DNA of 6,406 nucleotides from an uncultured Clostridia bacterium (GCA_945224895.1 CALYNW010000060.1:1-6406), one strand, 5' to 3'. Counted from the stretch's first letter, positions 1 to 5,537 are shown. The notes: generated by a model from the letters alone, not told the origin. A program made the numbers and translations.

Positions 1-8
1 ACAGATAA

Positions 9-536
9 AATCAAGTAACAGAGGCGGCTAACAGTGCGATAGTATTTTATCAGGAAAACTTTGGAGGCGGTGATGAAGAAAAGGAAGAAGCCGATCCGAT
101 GGAAAAAGCATTCCCCAACGCTGACCTTGAAAGCCTTGTTGATGTTGAGGTTAAAGGCGGAGAAGGCGAAGATTACACCGTTGACGAGGTAAAAGAGGTT
201 CCTGATAAGGGATATATCATTACTGTTACCGCACATAACGGCTACGACGGAGATTTGCAGATTGCTTTAGGCATTGGAAACGATGACACAATCAAGGGCT
301 TTGCAACAGTTGTCTGCAACGAAACACCGCCATTAGGCGGTCAGTGTACAAGCGATGAATTTGCTCAGCAGTTTGCAGATATGAAGCTTGGCAATGTTAC
401 TCACGTACCTTCAGGTGCAGACAAGGCAAATAATCAAATCGACGCTATCAGCGGTGCAACAATTACTACAGATGCGGTTTTAACAGCAGTAAACGGTGCA
501 GTTGACTACTATAACGCAGAATTGAAAGGAGAGTGA
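9..536 (+). CDS. rnfG: RnfG, FMN-binding subunit of the Rnf complex (5' partial, possibly frame-disrupted)
   Basis: RnfG is the membrane-anchored subunit that carries a covalent FMN on the outer face of the ion-translocating ferredoxin:NAD+ oxidoreductase. The visible part is the extracytoplasmic FMN_bind domain. It contains a CNETPPLGG segment (the family's ETPGLG element), a following EFAQQF helix, and the flavinylation motif DAISGATITT, whose SGAT threonine (codon 459-461) is the expected FMN attachment site. The N-terminal membrane helix is absent. The frame is open from base 9, but a TAA lies in frame at 6-8, and the only start codon after it is ATG 99, which lies inside the domain with a poor, distant ribosome site. 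The true start therefore lies upstream, and either a frameshift or a sequence error sits in the first 20 bases. The gene precedes rnfE directly, as in the clostridial rnfCDGEAB order. Identity is secure; the 5' structure is not. Confidence 0.9.
   Translation, partial: NQVTEAANSAIVFYQENFGGGDEEKEEADPMEKAFPNADLESLVDVEVKGGEGEDYTVDEVKEVPDKGYIITVTAHNGYDGDLQIALGIGNDDTIKGFATVVCNETPPLGGQCTSDEFAQQFADMKLGNVTHVPSGADKANNQIDAISGATITTDAVLTAVNGAVDYYNAELKGE
527..533 (+). promoter_or_regulatory. Ribosome binding site that decides the rnfE start
   Basis: AGGAGAG at 527-533, inside the last codons of rnfG, lies 8 nt before ATG 542. The alternative GTG at 533 overlaps this site itself and has no upstream purine-rich sequence at a workable distance, so ATG 542 is preferred. 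Confidence 0.7.
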
Positions 537-541
537 GCCAT

Positions 542-1219
542 ATGAAAGCAATTTTAGAAAGACTTTATAACGGTATTATAAAGGAAAACCCCACATTTGT
601 CCTTATGCTCGGTATGTGCCCCACTCTTGCGGTAACAACAAGTGCTAAAAACGGTCTCGGAATGGGACTTGCCACAATGGTTGTTCTCATTATGTCAAAC
701 CTTCTTATATCACTGCTGAGAAAGGTTATACCAAACGGTGTACGAGTTCCTGTTTACATCATCATTATTGCTTCATTTGTAACTATTGTTGAAATGCTTA
801 TGCACGCATACGTTACATCGCTTTATGAAAGCCTTGGAATTTATATTCCGCTTATTGTTGTAAACTGTATAATCTTAGGCAGAGCCGAAACATACGCATC
901 TAAGCACGGTCCTATACTTTCAATGTTTGACGGTCTGGGTATCGGCTTAGGCTTCACATTAGGTCTGACAGTTATCGGACTTGTGAGAGAGCTTATCGGC
1001 GCAGGTACAATTTTCGGTGCTCAGGTACTTCCCGAAAGCTACGAGCCTGTTTCAATATTCGTTATGGCTCCCGGTGCATTTTTTGTACTTGCTATTCTCT
1101 GCGCTATTCAAAATAAATTCAAGCTCAAGGGCGCCAACCGTCACGTAAAGGGTAACGGCGGTTGCAGCGGAAACTGCGCTGACTGTCCTTCTGCAGCGGC
1201 TGAAAAGGAGGAGAACTGA
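542..1219 (+). CDS. rnfE: RnfE, integral membrane subunit of the Rnf complex
   Basis: This is one of the paired inverted-topology membrane subunits (RnfA/RnfE, homologous to NqrE/NqrD) that hold an iron-sulfur centre in the membrane and take part in ion-coupled electron transfer. From ATG 542 it is 225 aa, close to the family's usual length, with about six hydrophobic segments (roughly 18-35, 39-59, 69-91, 98-112, 130-150, 170-189). The two half-membrane cysteines are present as GMCP (Cys26) and VVNC (Cys109). Other family landmarks are NPTFVLMLGMCP, YESLGIYIPLI and GLVRELIGAGT. The unusual part is the hydrophilic C-terminal tail after about residue 196, which holds three cysteines (208, 212, 215) in a C-x3-C-x2-C arrangement. 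Translation is probably coupled to rnfG, since the ribosome site lies within it. A longer product from GTG 533 (228 aa) is possible but less likely. Confidence 0.95.
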   Translation: MKAILERLYNGIIKENPTFVLMLGMCPTLAVTTSAKNGLGMGLATMVVLIMSNLLISLLRKVIPNGVRVPVYIIIIASFVTIVEMLMHAYVTSLYESLGIYIPLIVVNCIILGRAETYASKHGPILSMFDGLGIGLGFTLGLTVIGLVRELIGAGTIFGAQVLPESYEPVSIFVMAPGAFFVLAILCAIQNKFKLKGANRHVKGNGGCSGNCADCPSAAAEKEEN

Positions 1220-1220
1220 T

Positions 1221-1799
1221 ATGGTTAAAACTTTATTTCTTGTACTTCTCACAACAGCATTAATTAACAACGTCGTTCTCAGTCAGTTCCTCGGTATCTG
1301 TCCTTTTGTAGGCGTTTCAAGAAACATCAAAACTGCGGCAGGTATGGGCGGAGCAGTTATATTTGTTATAACCATTGCTTCGGCGGTTACTAATCTGCTT
1401 TACACCTATGTTCTTGAAAGGCTGAACCTTACTTATCTTAAAACCATTGCGTTTATTATAGTTATTGCCTTTCTTGTTCAGCTTGTTGAGTTGTTTCTCA
1501 AAAAGGCGTCCCCTGCTTTGTATAAAGCCTTGGGCGTATATCTTCCCCTCATCACAACAAACTGTGCCGTACTCGGTGTTGCACTTACAAATGTTCAAAG
1601 CTCAAACAACTTTGTAACAAGTGTTGTTGCAGGCTTCGGAACGGCTGTTGGCTTTACCATTGCTATAGTAATTATGGCAGGCGTTCGTGAAAAGACAGAA
1701 AACAACGATTTCCCCGAATCGTTTAAGGGTACACCTGCTGTTCTTCTTACCGCCTGTCTGATGTCTATTGCCTTCTACGGCTTTAATGCTTTCGCTTAA
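1221..1799 (+). CDS. rnfA: RnfA, integral membrane subunit of the Rnf complex
   Basis: RnfA is the partner of RnfE in the membrane core of the Rnf ion pump; the two subunits share a fold with opposite topology and supply cysteines to an intramembrane iron-sulfur cluster. The 192-aa protein matches the usual length and has about six hydrophobic helices. The signature NNVVLSQFLGICPFVG carries Cys27, and LPLITTNCAVLG carries Cys115, the two expected cluster ligands. Further family features are the GMGGA segment after the first helix and the VREK sequence (residues 154-157) before the last helix. A very strong ribosome site (AAAAGGAGGAG, 1203-1213) lies 7 nt before the start, and only one base separates rnfE's TGA from this ATG, so the genes are translationally coupled. 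Nothing is missing or unusual. Confidence 0.96.
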   Translation: MVKTLFLVLLTTALINNVVLSQFLGICPFVGVSRNIKTAAGMGGAVIFVITIASAVTNLLYTYVLERLNLTYLKTIAFIIVIAFLVQLVELFLKKASPALYKALGVYLPLITTNCAVLGVALTNVQSSNNFVTSVVAGFGTAVGFTIAIVIMAGVREKTENNDFPESFKGTPAVLLTACLMSIAFYGFNAFA

Positions 1800-1811
1800 G
1801 GAGGATTTGTT

Positions 1812-2612
1812 ATGAATATTAATGAAATTATAATTGCAGTAGCAGTTCTCTGCGGTATTGCCCTTATTGTAGGTATTGTTTTAAGCATTGCCGAAAAGGT
1901 ATTTCACGTTGAGGTAAACGAGCTTGAGATTAAGGTCAGAGAGGCTTTGCCCGGAAGCAACTGCGGCGGCTGTGGCTATGCAGGCTGTGACGACTGTGCA
2001 AAGGCTATTGCAAGCGGTAACGCTCCTGTTTCCGCCTGTCCTGTAGGCAGAGAGCCTGTCGCTAAGGAAATTGCGCAGATAATGGGTCAGGAGGTCGGCG
2101 AAATGGAACGTCGTGTGGCGTACGTTAAATGCGACGGCAACTGCGAAAAAAGAGAGGCTGACTACAACTATTTCGGTGTTGACAGCTGTGTTTACGCTTC
2201 AAAAATGCCCGGTTCAAGCCAGTATGCCTGCAAATTCGGCTGCCTCGGCTTCGGCTCCTGTGCAAAGGTCTGCGACCAGAGAGCAATCAGAATTATTGAC
2301 AGAAAGGCAGTTGTTGACGAGGAGCTTTGTATTGCCTGCGGTAAATGTGTAAAAATCTGTCCTCATCATCTTATCGAGCTTATCCCTGCCGACTCAAAAT
2401 TCAGAGTTCAGTGCTCGTCACTTTCAAGGGGTAAAGAGGTTCGAGATGCCTGCACCGCAGGATGTATCGGATGCGGAATATGTGCTAAGAACTGTCCTAA
2501 TGATGCAATAGTTTTTGAAAACAATATTGCTAAAATAGACTATTCAAAGTGTTCAAGATGCGGTCTTTGTGCTGAAAAATGTCCGAGAAAAATTATTAAA
2601 ATCTACGAATAA
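1812..2612 (+). CDS. rnfB: RnfB, polyferredoxin subunit of the Rnf complex
   Basis: RnfB receives electrons from reduced ferredoxin at the cytoplasmic face and passes them into the Rnf complex. Residues 5-27 form the N-terminal membrane anchor. An N-terminal [4Fe-4S] domain follows, with Cys51, 54, 59 and 76 (NCGGCGYAGC ... CPVG). Next come two 2x[4Fe-4S] ferredoxin units: Cys140-x3-144-x5-150-x3-154 with Cys173/176/179/183, and Cys218/221/224/228 with Cys247/250/253/257. That leaves room for about five clusters. Extra cysteines at 107, 111, 126, 201 and 214 sit where longer clostridial-type RnfB proteins have them, unlike short proteobacterial RsxB. At 266 aa it ends just after the last ferredoxin motif, without a long C-terminal extension. 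The ribosome site AAGGAGG (1798-1804) overlaps the rnfA stop. It is the last gene of the operon, followed by a terminator. Confidence 0.96.
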   Translation: MNINEIIIAVAVLCGIALIVGIVLSIAEKVFHVEVNELEIKVREALPGSNCGGCGYAGCDDCAKAIASGNAPVSACPVGREPVAKEIAQIMGQEVGEMERRVAYVKCDGNCEKREADYNYFGVDSCVYASKMPGSSQYACKFGCLGFGSCAKVCDQRAIRIIDRKAVVDEELCIACGKCVKICPHHLIELIPADSKFRVQCSSLSRGKEVRDACTAGCIGCGICAKNCPNDAIVFENNIAKIDYSKCSRCGLCAEKCPRKIIKIYE

Positions 2613-2617
2613 ATTTC

Positions 2618-2651
2618 AAGCTGTCTCCTGTAGCTCGGGAGACAGCTTTTT
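2618..2651 (+). terminator. Intrinsic terminator of the rnf operon
   Basis: An 11-bp perfect stem (2618-2628 with 2638-2648, arms AAGCTGTCTCC and GGAGACAGCTT) with a 9-nt loop leads into a T-run (2647-2651), beginning 5 bases after the rnfB stop. It separates rnf transcription from the downstream lipoprotein gene. Confidence 0.92.
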
Positions 2652-2654
2652 GTA

Positions 2655-2672
2655 TTGATAAATTTTTAACAA
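2655..2672 (+). promoter_or_regulatory. Rex-like operator 1 (upstream of the lipoprotein promoter)
   Basis: TTGATAA-N4-TTAACAA matches the clostridial Rex consensus TTGTTAA-N4-TTAACAA at 13 of 14 fixed positions; the one mismatch is at position 4. Rex is a repressor that senses the NADH/NAD+ ratio. The site ends 15 bases before the -35 hexamer. The region is AT-rich, so chance resemblance cannot be excluded. Confidence 0.55.
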
Positions 2673-2676
2673 GTTT

Positions 2677-2694
2677 TTGATAAAATGTTGACAA
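2677..2694 (+). promoter_or_regulatory. Rex-like operator 2, overlapping the -35 box
   Basis: TTGATAA-N4-TTGACAA matches the Rex consensus at 12 of 14 fixed positions and lies 22 bp (about two helical turns) from operator 1, on the same face of the helix. Its right half contains the whole -35 hexamer (2688-2693), so a bound protein would block RNA polymerase. Confidence 0.45.
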
Positions 2695-2716
2695 TCGTCT
2701 CTTTTTAAGATATTAT
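2688..2716 (+). promoter_or_regulatory. Sigma-A promoter of the two-domain lipoprotein gene
   Basis: A perfect -35 TTGACA (2688-2693), a 17-bp spacer and a -10 TATTAT (2711-2716, five of six). AT-rich sequence upstream could act as an UP element. Transcription would start near 2723-2725, leaving a leader of about 60 nt. Confidence 0.82.
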
Positions 2717-2729
2717 ATATCCGTACATT

Positions 2730-2750
2730 CGGCATATACTTTATATGTCG
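2730..2750 (+). other. Leader hairpin / inverted repeat near the transcription start
   Basis: CGGCATATA (2730-2738) pairs with TATATGTCG (2742-2750) across a 3-nt loop, with one G-U pair. It would sit close to the 5' end of the lipoprotein mRNA and leaves the ribosome site free. An alternative inverted repeat, ATCCG-T-ACAT (2719-2728) with ATGTCGGAT (2745-2753), uses the same right arm. It may be an mRNA stabiliser or a DNA-level operator; the function is unknown. Confidence 0.45.
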
Positions 2751-2767
2751 GATAAAAAATTATGTTT

Positions 2768-2776
2768 AAGGAGAGG
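2768..2776 (+). promoter_or_regulatory. Ribosome binding site that decides the lipoprotein start
   Basis: AAGGAGAGG lies 9 nt before ATG 2786, the spacer being AA plus a run of seven T. The earlier in-frame ATG at 2762 lies upstream of this site, has no ribosome site of its own, and would add eight residues in front of a normal signal peptide. Confidence 0.85.
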
Positions 2777-2785
2777 AATTTTTTT

Positions 2786-3784
2786 ATGAACAAAATGAAA
2801 AAAATTCTTGCAGTAGGCCTTGCTTCTGTTCTTGCTGTTTCCTTTGCTGCTTGCAGTAACGGCGGTAATGCTGCTGACGATACATCAGCACCTTCAGAAG
2901 AAGCTAATGCTGCTGCAGCAAAGACAGGTTACTCAGTTATCAGCTCAATTTCTGATGTTGAGGACACCACACTTACTATCGACTCTGTTTGTGCAGCAGT
3001 TCTTGTTGACGCTGAAGGTAAAATCATCGACGTAAAAATCGATGAAGCACAGACAAAGCCTGACCTTGCTAAAGACGACGGTAATGTTGACGAAGCAGGT
3101 CTCAGAACAAAGCTTGAGAAGAAGGAAGACTACAATATGAAGGGTGCTTCCCCAATCGGCAAGGAATGGTACGAGCAGATCGCTGCTTTTGAAGCTTGGG
3201 CTAAGGGTAAGACTGCTGACCAAATCACAGCAGGTGTAGGCGAAGACGGTTATCCTTCAGATGCTGACCTTAAAGCCGGCTGCACAATCCATGTTACTGA
3301 CATCGCAGCTGCAGTTGCTAACGCTGTAAACAATGCTCAGGACCTTGGCGCTTCAGCTACAGATACTCTTAAGCTTGATATCAATACAGAAAAGTATTAT
3401 GAGAGCAACGAGACAAATCTTCAGTACGATTCAAGCTATGCAATCGTAACTCTTGATGCTGAGGGCAAGATTACATCATGCTTAATCGACGCTTCACAGG
3501 CTAAGTGCTCTATGGAAGACGGTAAGTTCACAGTTGCTGAGGGCTCATTCAAGTCAAAGAAGGAGCTTAAGGAGGACTACAATATGAAGGGTGCTTCTCC
3601 AATCGGCAAAGAGTGGTACGAGCAGGCTGAGGCTTTCGAGACTTGGGCAAAGGGCAAGACTGCTGACCAGATTACAGCAGGTATCGGCGAAGACGGTTAT
3701 CCTTCAGATGCTGACCTTAAGGCCGGTTGCACAATCCACGCTTCTGCTATTGCTCAGAACGTTGCTGACGCAGTAAACGCTTAA
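2786..3784 (+). CDS. Two-domain FMN-binding-like lipoprotein, probable extracytoplasmic electron carrier
   Basis: A 332-aa secreted lipoprotein: basic N-terminus and hydrophobic stretch (residues 3-22), lipobox SFAAC with Cys23 as the lipid site, then a Gly/Ala/Ser/Glu-rich linker to about residue 46. Two related domains follow (about 47-190 and 191-332). Each begins with strands of the type AAVLVDAEGKI (residues 71-81 in domain 1), as in FMN_bind proteins. Each ends in a near-identical 57-residue block (113-169 and 262-318) containing YNMKGASPIGKEWYEQ and, at its end, DLKAGCT (161-167 and 310-316). DLKAGCT has the spacing of RnfG's DAISGAT, with Thr167 and Thr316 at the FMN-bearing position. 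The ETPGLG element is absent. The gene stands alone between terminators, with its own promoter and Rex-like sites. Of 21 Ile codons, 16 are ATC, 5 ATT and none ATA, suggesting high expression. By layout it resembles Listeria PplA (inferred); flavinylation is unproven. Confidence 0.75.
   Translation: MNKMKKILAVGLASVLAVSFAACSNGGNAADDTSAPSEEANAAAAKTGYSVISSISDVEDTTLTIDSVCAAVLVDAEGKIIDVKIDEAQTKPDLAKDDGNVDEAGLRTKLEKKEDYNMKGASPIGKEWYEQIAAFEAWAKGKTADQITAGVGEDGYPSDADLKAGCTIHVTDIAAAVANAVNNAQDLGASATDTLKLDINTEKYYESNETNLQYDSSYAIVTLDAEGKITSCLIDASQAKCSMEDGKFTVAEGSFKSKKELKEDYNMKGASPIGKEWYEQAEAFETWAKGKTADQITAGIGEDGYPSDADLKAGCTIHASAIAQNVADAVNA
3122..3292 (+). repeat. Intragenic repeat, copy 1 (57 codons)
   Basis: The first copy of a 171-bp unit in the lipoprotein gene, 447 bp before copy 2. 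A hand count gives 150 of 171 bases and 53 of 57 residues identical; 13 of the 17 differing codons are synonymous. It ends in the DLKAGCTIH segment. Confidence 0.95.
3569..3739 (+). repeat. Intragenic repeat, copy 2 (57 codons)
   Basis: The second copy of the 171-bp unit. The only amino-acid differences from copy 1 are Ile/Ala, Ala/Glu, Ala/Thr and Val/Ile. The sequences before and after the unit differ much more between the two domains. Confidence 0.95.
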
Positions 3785-3801
3785 TTGAATTAAAATTTAT
3801 T

Positions 3802-3829
3802 AAAAGAGAACCTTCGGGTTCTCTTTTTT
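3802..3829 (+). terminator. Intrinsic terminator of the lipoprotein gene
   Basis: AAAAGAGAACC (3802-3812) pairs with GGTTCTCTTTT (3817-3827) around a stable TTCG tetraloop, followed by more T (run 3824-3829). It lies 17 bases after the stop codon and directly before the next promoter. Confidence 0.93.
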
Positions 3830-3830
3830 G

Positions 3831-3859
3831 TTGCAAGTTTATGCTTTTTCTGCTATAAT
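3831..3859 (+). promoter_or_regulatory. Extended -10 promoter of the apbE operon
   Basis: -35 TTGCAA (3831-3836), a 17-bp spacer, and a perfect extended -10 TGCTATAAT (3851-3859). The expected transcription start, about 3866 and no later than 3869, falls at or within 3 nt of the apbE ATG. Confidence 0.82.
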
Positions 3860-3868
3860 TGATATGTT

Positions 3869-4927
3869 ATGAAAAATACTATAAAGAAAATATTTTGCCT
3901 TTTGCTTTGCATTGCTGTAATATTTGTATTCAGCTCCTGTAACGGCTTTAATAAAAAGCAGCGGTTTCAAACAAGCTTTCTTGATTTGTTTGACACGGCG
4001 TCAACAATTATTGCCTATGACGACAGTCAAAAAAAATTTGATGAGCATTATCAGCAGTTTCACGATAAGCTCGAAGAATATGACAGACTTTATGACATTT
4101 ACAAGTCATATGACGGAATTACAAATCTTTACACAGTAAACCAAGAGGCAAAGAACGGTCCTGTCAAGGTTGACAAAAAAATAATAGATATGCTGGAATA
4201 CGGCAAATACGCCTACGAAATCAGCGGTGGTAAAACAAATATTTGCTTCGGCTCTGTTTTAAGGCTATGGCATGATTGCAGAGAAGCGGCGGAAAATAAT
4301 CCTGAAAATGCTAAGCTCCCCGACAGTCAAGAGCTTATAGAAGCATCAAAGCATACCGATATCAATGCCCTTGTTATTGATAAAGAAAACAGTACGGTTT
4401 ATTTTTCCGACCCTAAGCTTCAGCTTGATGTTGGCGCTATTGCAAAGGGCTATGCCGTGGAGCAGGTCTGCAAGTGGGCAGAGGAAAATTTATGGACCTC
4501 GGCGGCAATCAGTATCGGCGGTAACGTAACTACAATCGGCTATAAAAACGATGACGGCGAAACTCTTTGGAACATCGGCATTGAAAATCCCGATTCCAAG
4601 GCTGACGATTATTTGGAAAATGTAGGAATCAGCAATTTGTCTGTTGTAACAAGCGGTGACTATCAGAGATACTACACCGTTGACGGCGAAAAATACTGCC
4701 ATATCATCAATCCCGAAACGCTTTACCCTGCTCAGTTTATGTCGGCAGTTTCGGTTATTTGCGAGGATTCTGCGTTAGGTGACGCTCTTTCAACCACTCT
4801 GTTTAATATGACCATTGAGGACGGAAAACGTCTTATTGACAGTATGGATAATGTTGAGGCAGTTTGGGTTGACAGGGACTTTAACAAGGTATACAGCACA
4901 GGCTTTGAGCAGTATATTATGAAATAA
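3869..4927 (+). CDS. apbE: ApbE-family FAD:protein FMN transferase (lipoprotein)
   Basis: This enzyme cuts FAD outside the membrane and joins FMN by a phosphoester bond to a threonine in target proteins such as RnfG and RnfD; Mg2+ is needed. The 352-aa protein starts with a lipoprotein signal ending in FVFSSC (Cys24). Family motifs appear in order: LDVGAIAKGYAVEQV (from residue 186), ISIGGN (214-219), VTSGDYQRYY (260-269), HIINPETLYP (278-287), and GDALSTTLF with the metal-binding Asp305 and Thr309. HIINPETLYP differs from the usual HIIDPxTGxP and DVGAIAKG from DLGGIAKG, which are mild deviations. No Shine-Dalgarno sequence precedes the ATG, and the promoter places the transcript start almost on it, so translation is probably leaderless. 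It is the first gene of an operon with the FMN-binding, NusG_II and Gx genes. It resembles FmnB of Gram-positive electron-transfer loci. Confidence 0.93.
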   Translation: MKNTIKKIFCLLLCIAVIFVFSSCNGFNKKQRFQTSFLDLFDTASTIIAYDDSQKKFDEHYQQFHDKLEEYDRLYDIYKSYDGITNLYTVNQEAKNGPVKVDKKIIDMLEYGKYAYEISGGKTNICFGSVLRLWHDCREAAENNPENAKLPDSQELIEASKHTDINALVIDKENSTVYFSDPKLQLDVGAIAKGYAVEQVCKWAEENLWTSAAISIGGNVTTIGYKNDDGETLWNIGIENPDSKADDYLENVGISNLSVVTSGDYQRYYTVDGEKYCHIINPETLYPAQFMSAVSVICEDSALGDALSTTLFNMTIEDGKRLIDSMDNVEAVWVDRDFNKVYSTGFEQYIMK

Positions 4928-4952
4928 TGTATTTTCAAGAGAGGTAACATAT

Positions 4953-5537
4953 ATGAAAAAATCAGCACATTTTAATCCTAAATCACTTAATTGGATTGTA
5001 TCACTCGTTATAATTATCATCCTTTGTGTAGGCGTAATTTTCGGCTCAAAGGCACTTTACGATTTTGCAAACAAAAAATACAACGAGCCCGTTGAGGTGA
5101 ATTTCACCATTGCTTCAACAAAGGACGCAGATATTTCAGGCACAAATGCTGAAAATTACAGCGTAAAATCACTTCAAGAGGCATATGACGACGCAGGAAA
5201 TCTTGTGGCATATATCGTTGAATGTGAAACCATAGGATATAATCAGGAAAGTCCTATTGATATGACTGCAATTATTTCGGCAGACGGTCAGCTTGTATGC
5301 GGAATTGATATTCTCGACCAAAAGGAAACAGAATATCTGGGTGTCAGAATTGCCGGAGACGATTTCAAAAAGCAGTTTGACGGAAGATATCTTCCTGTAG
5401 TAGCATCAACAAGCACTGAAAAAGGCTCAAAAATTGACGTTATTGCTAATTCGACAATATCATCACAGGCAGTTATTGACGGCGTAAACAATGCTCAGTC
5501 CTTCGTAAGCGACAATTTCGCAAAGGACGCTGAATAA
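4953..5537 (+). CDS. Membrane-anchored RnfG-like FMN-binding domain protein
   Basis: A 194-aa protein with one N-terminal membrane helix (about residues 13-35) and an outer FMN_bind domain. The domain contains AIISADGQLVCGIDIL, then DQKETEYLG (family element ETPGLG), a DDFKKQF helix, and a C-terminal DVIANSTISSQAVIDGVNNA. The last segment aligns with RnfG's DAISGATITTDAVLTAVNGA. The attachment threonine is kept (Thr168, six residues after Asp162), but SGAT has become ANST, so flavinylation is uncertain. It may bind FMN without a covalent bond, or be modified by the ApbE encoded just upstream. The ribosome site AAGAGAGG (4937-4944) lies 8 nt before the ATG; the gap after apbE is 25 bases, so the two are co-transcribed. 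It is too divergent from the rnfG product of this window to be a simple duplicate. Confidence 0.85.
   Translation: MKKSAHFNPKSLNWIVSLVIIIILCVGVIFGSKALYDFANKKYNEPVEVNFTIASTKDADISGTNAENYSVKSLQEAYDDAGNLVAYIVECETIGYNQESPIDMTAIISADGQLVCGIDILDQKETEYLGVRIAGDDFKKQFDGRYLPVVASTSTEKGSKIDVIANSTISSQAVIDGVNNAQSFVSDNFAKDAE

Noticed and set aside
73..192. Short frame from ATG 73 behind a GGAGG at 63-67
   Set aside because: It encodes only 39 mostly basic residues in another frame of rnfG, whose own frame gives a clear FMN_bind domain; the ribosome-site match looks accidental.
533..541. GTG 533 as the rnfE start
   Set aside because: The ribosome site at 527-533 fits ATG 542 and would overlap GTG 533 itself.
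2113..2352. Second open frame inside rnfB (79 codons)
   Set aside because: It is a shadow frame within a gene whose cysteine motifs are fully conserved; no independent signal.
2762..2785. ATG 2762 as the lipoprotein start
   Set aside because: It lies before the AAGGAGAGG site and would put eight extra residues ahead of a normal lipoprotein signal peptide.
3830..3850. A Rex-like site at the apbE promoter (TTGTTGC ... )
   Set aside because: Only the left half resembles the consensus; the right half matches about 3 of 7 positions, so there is no palindrome.
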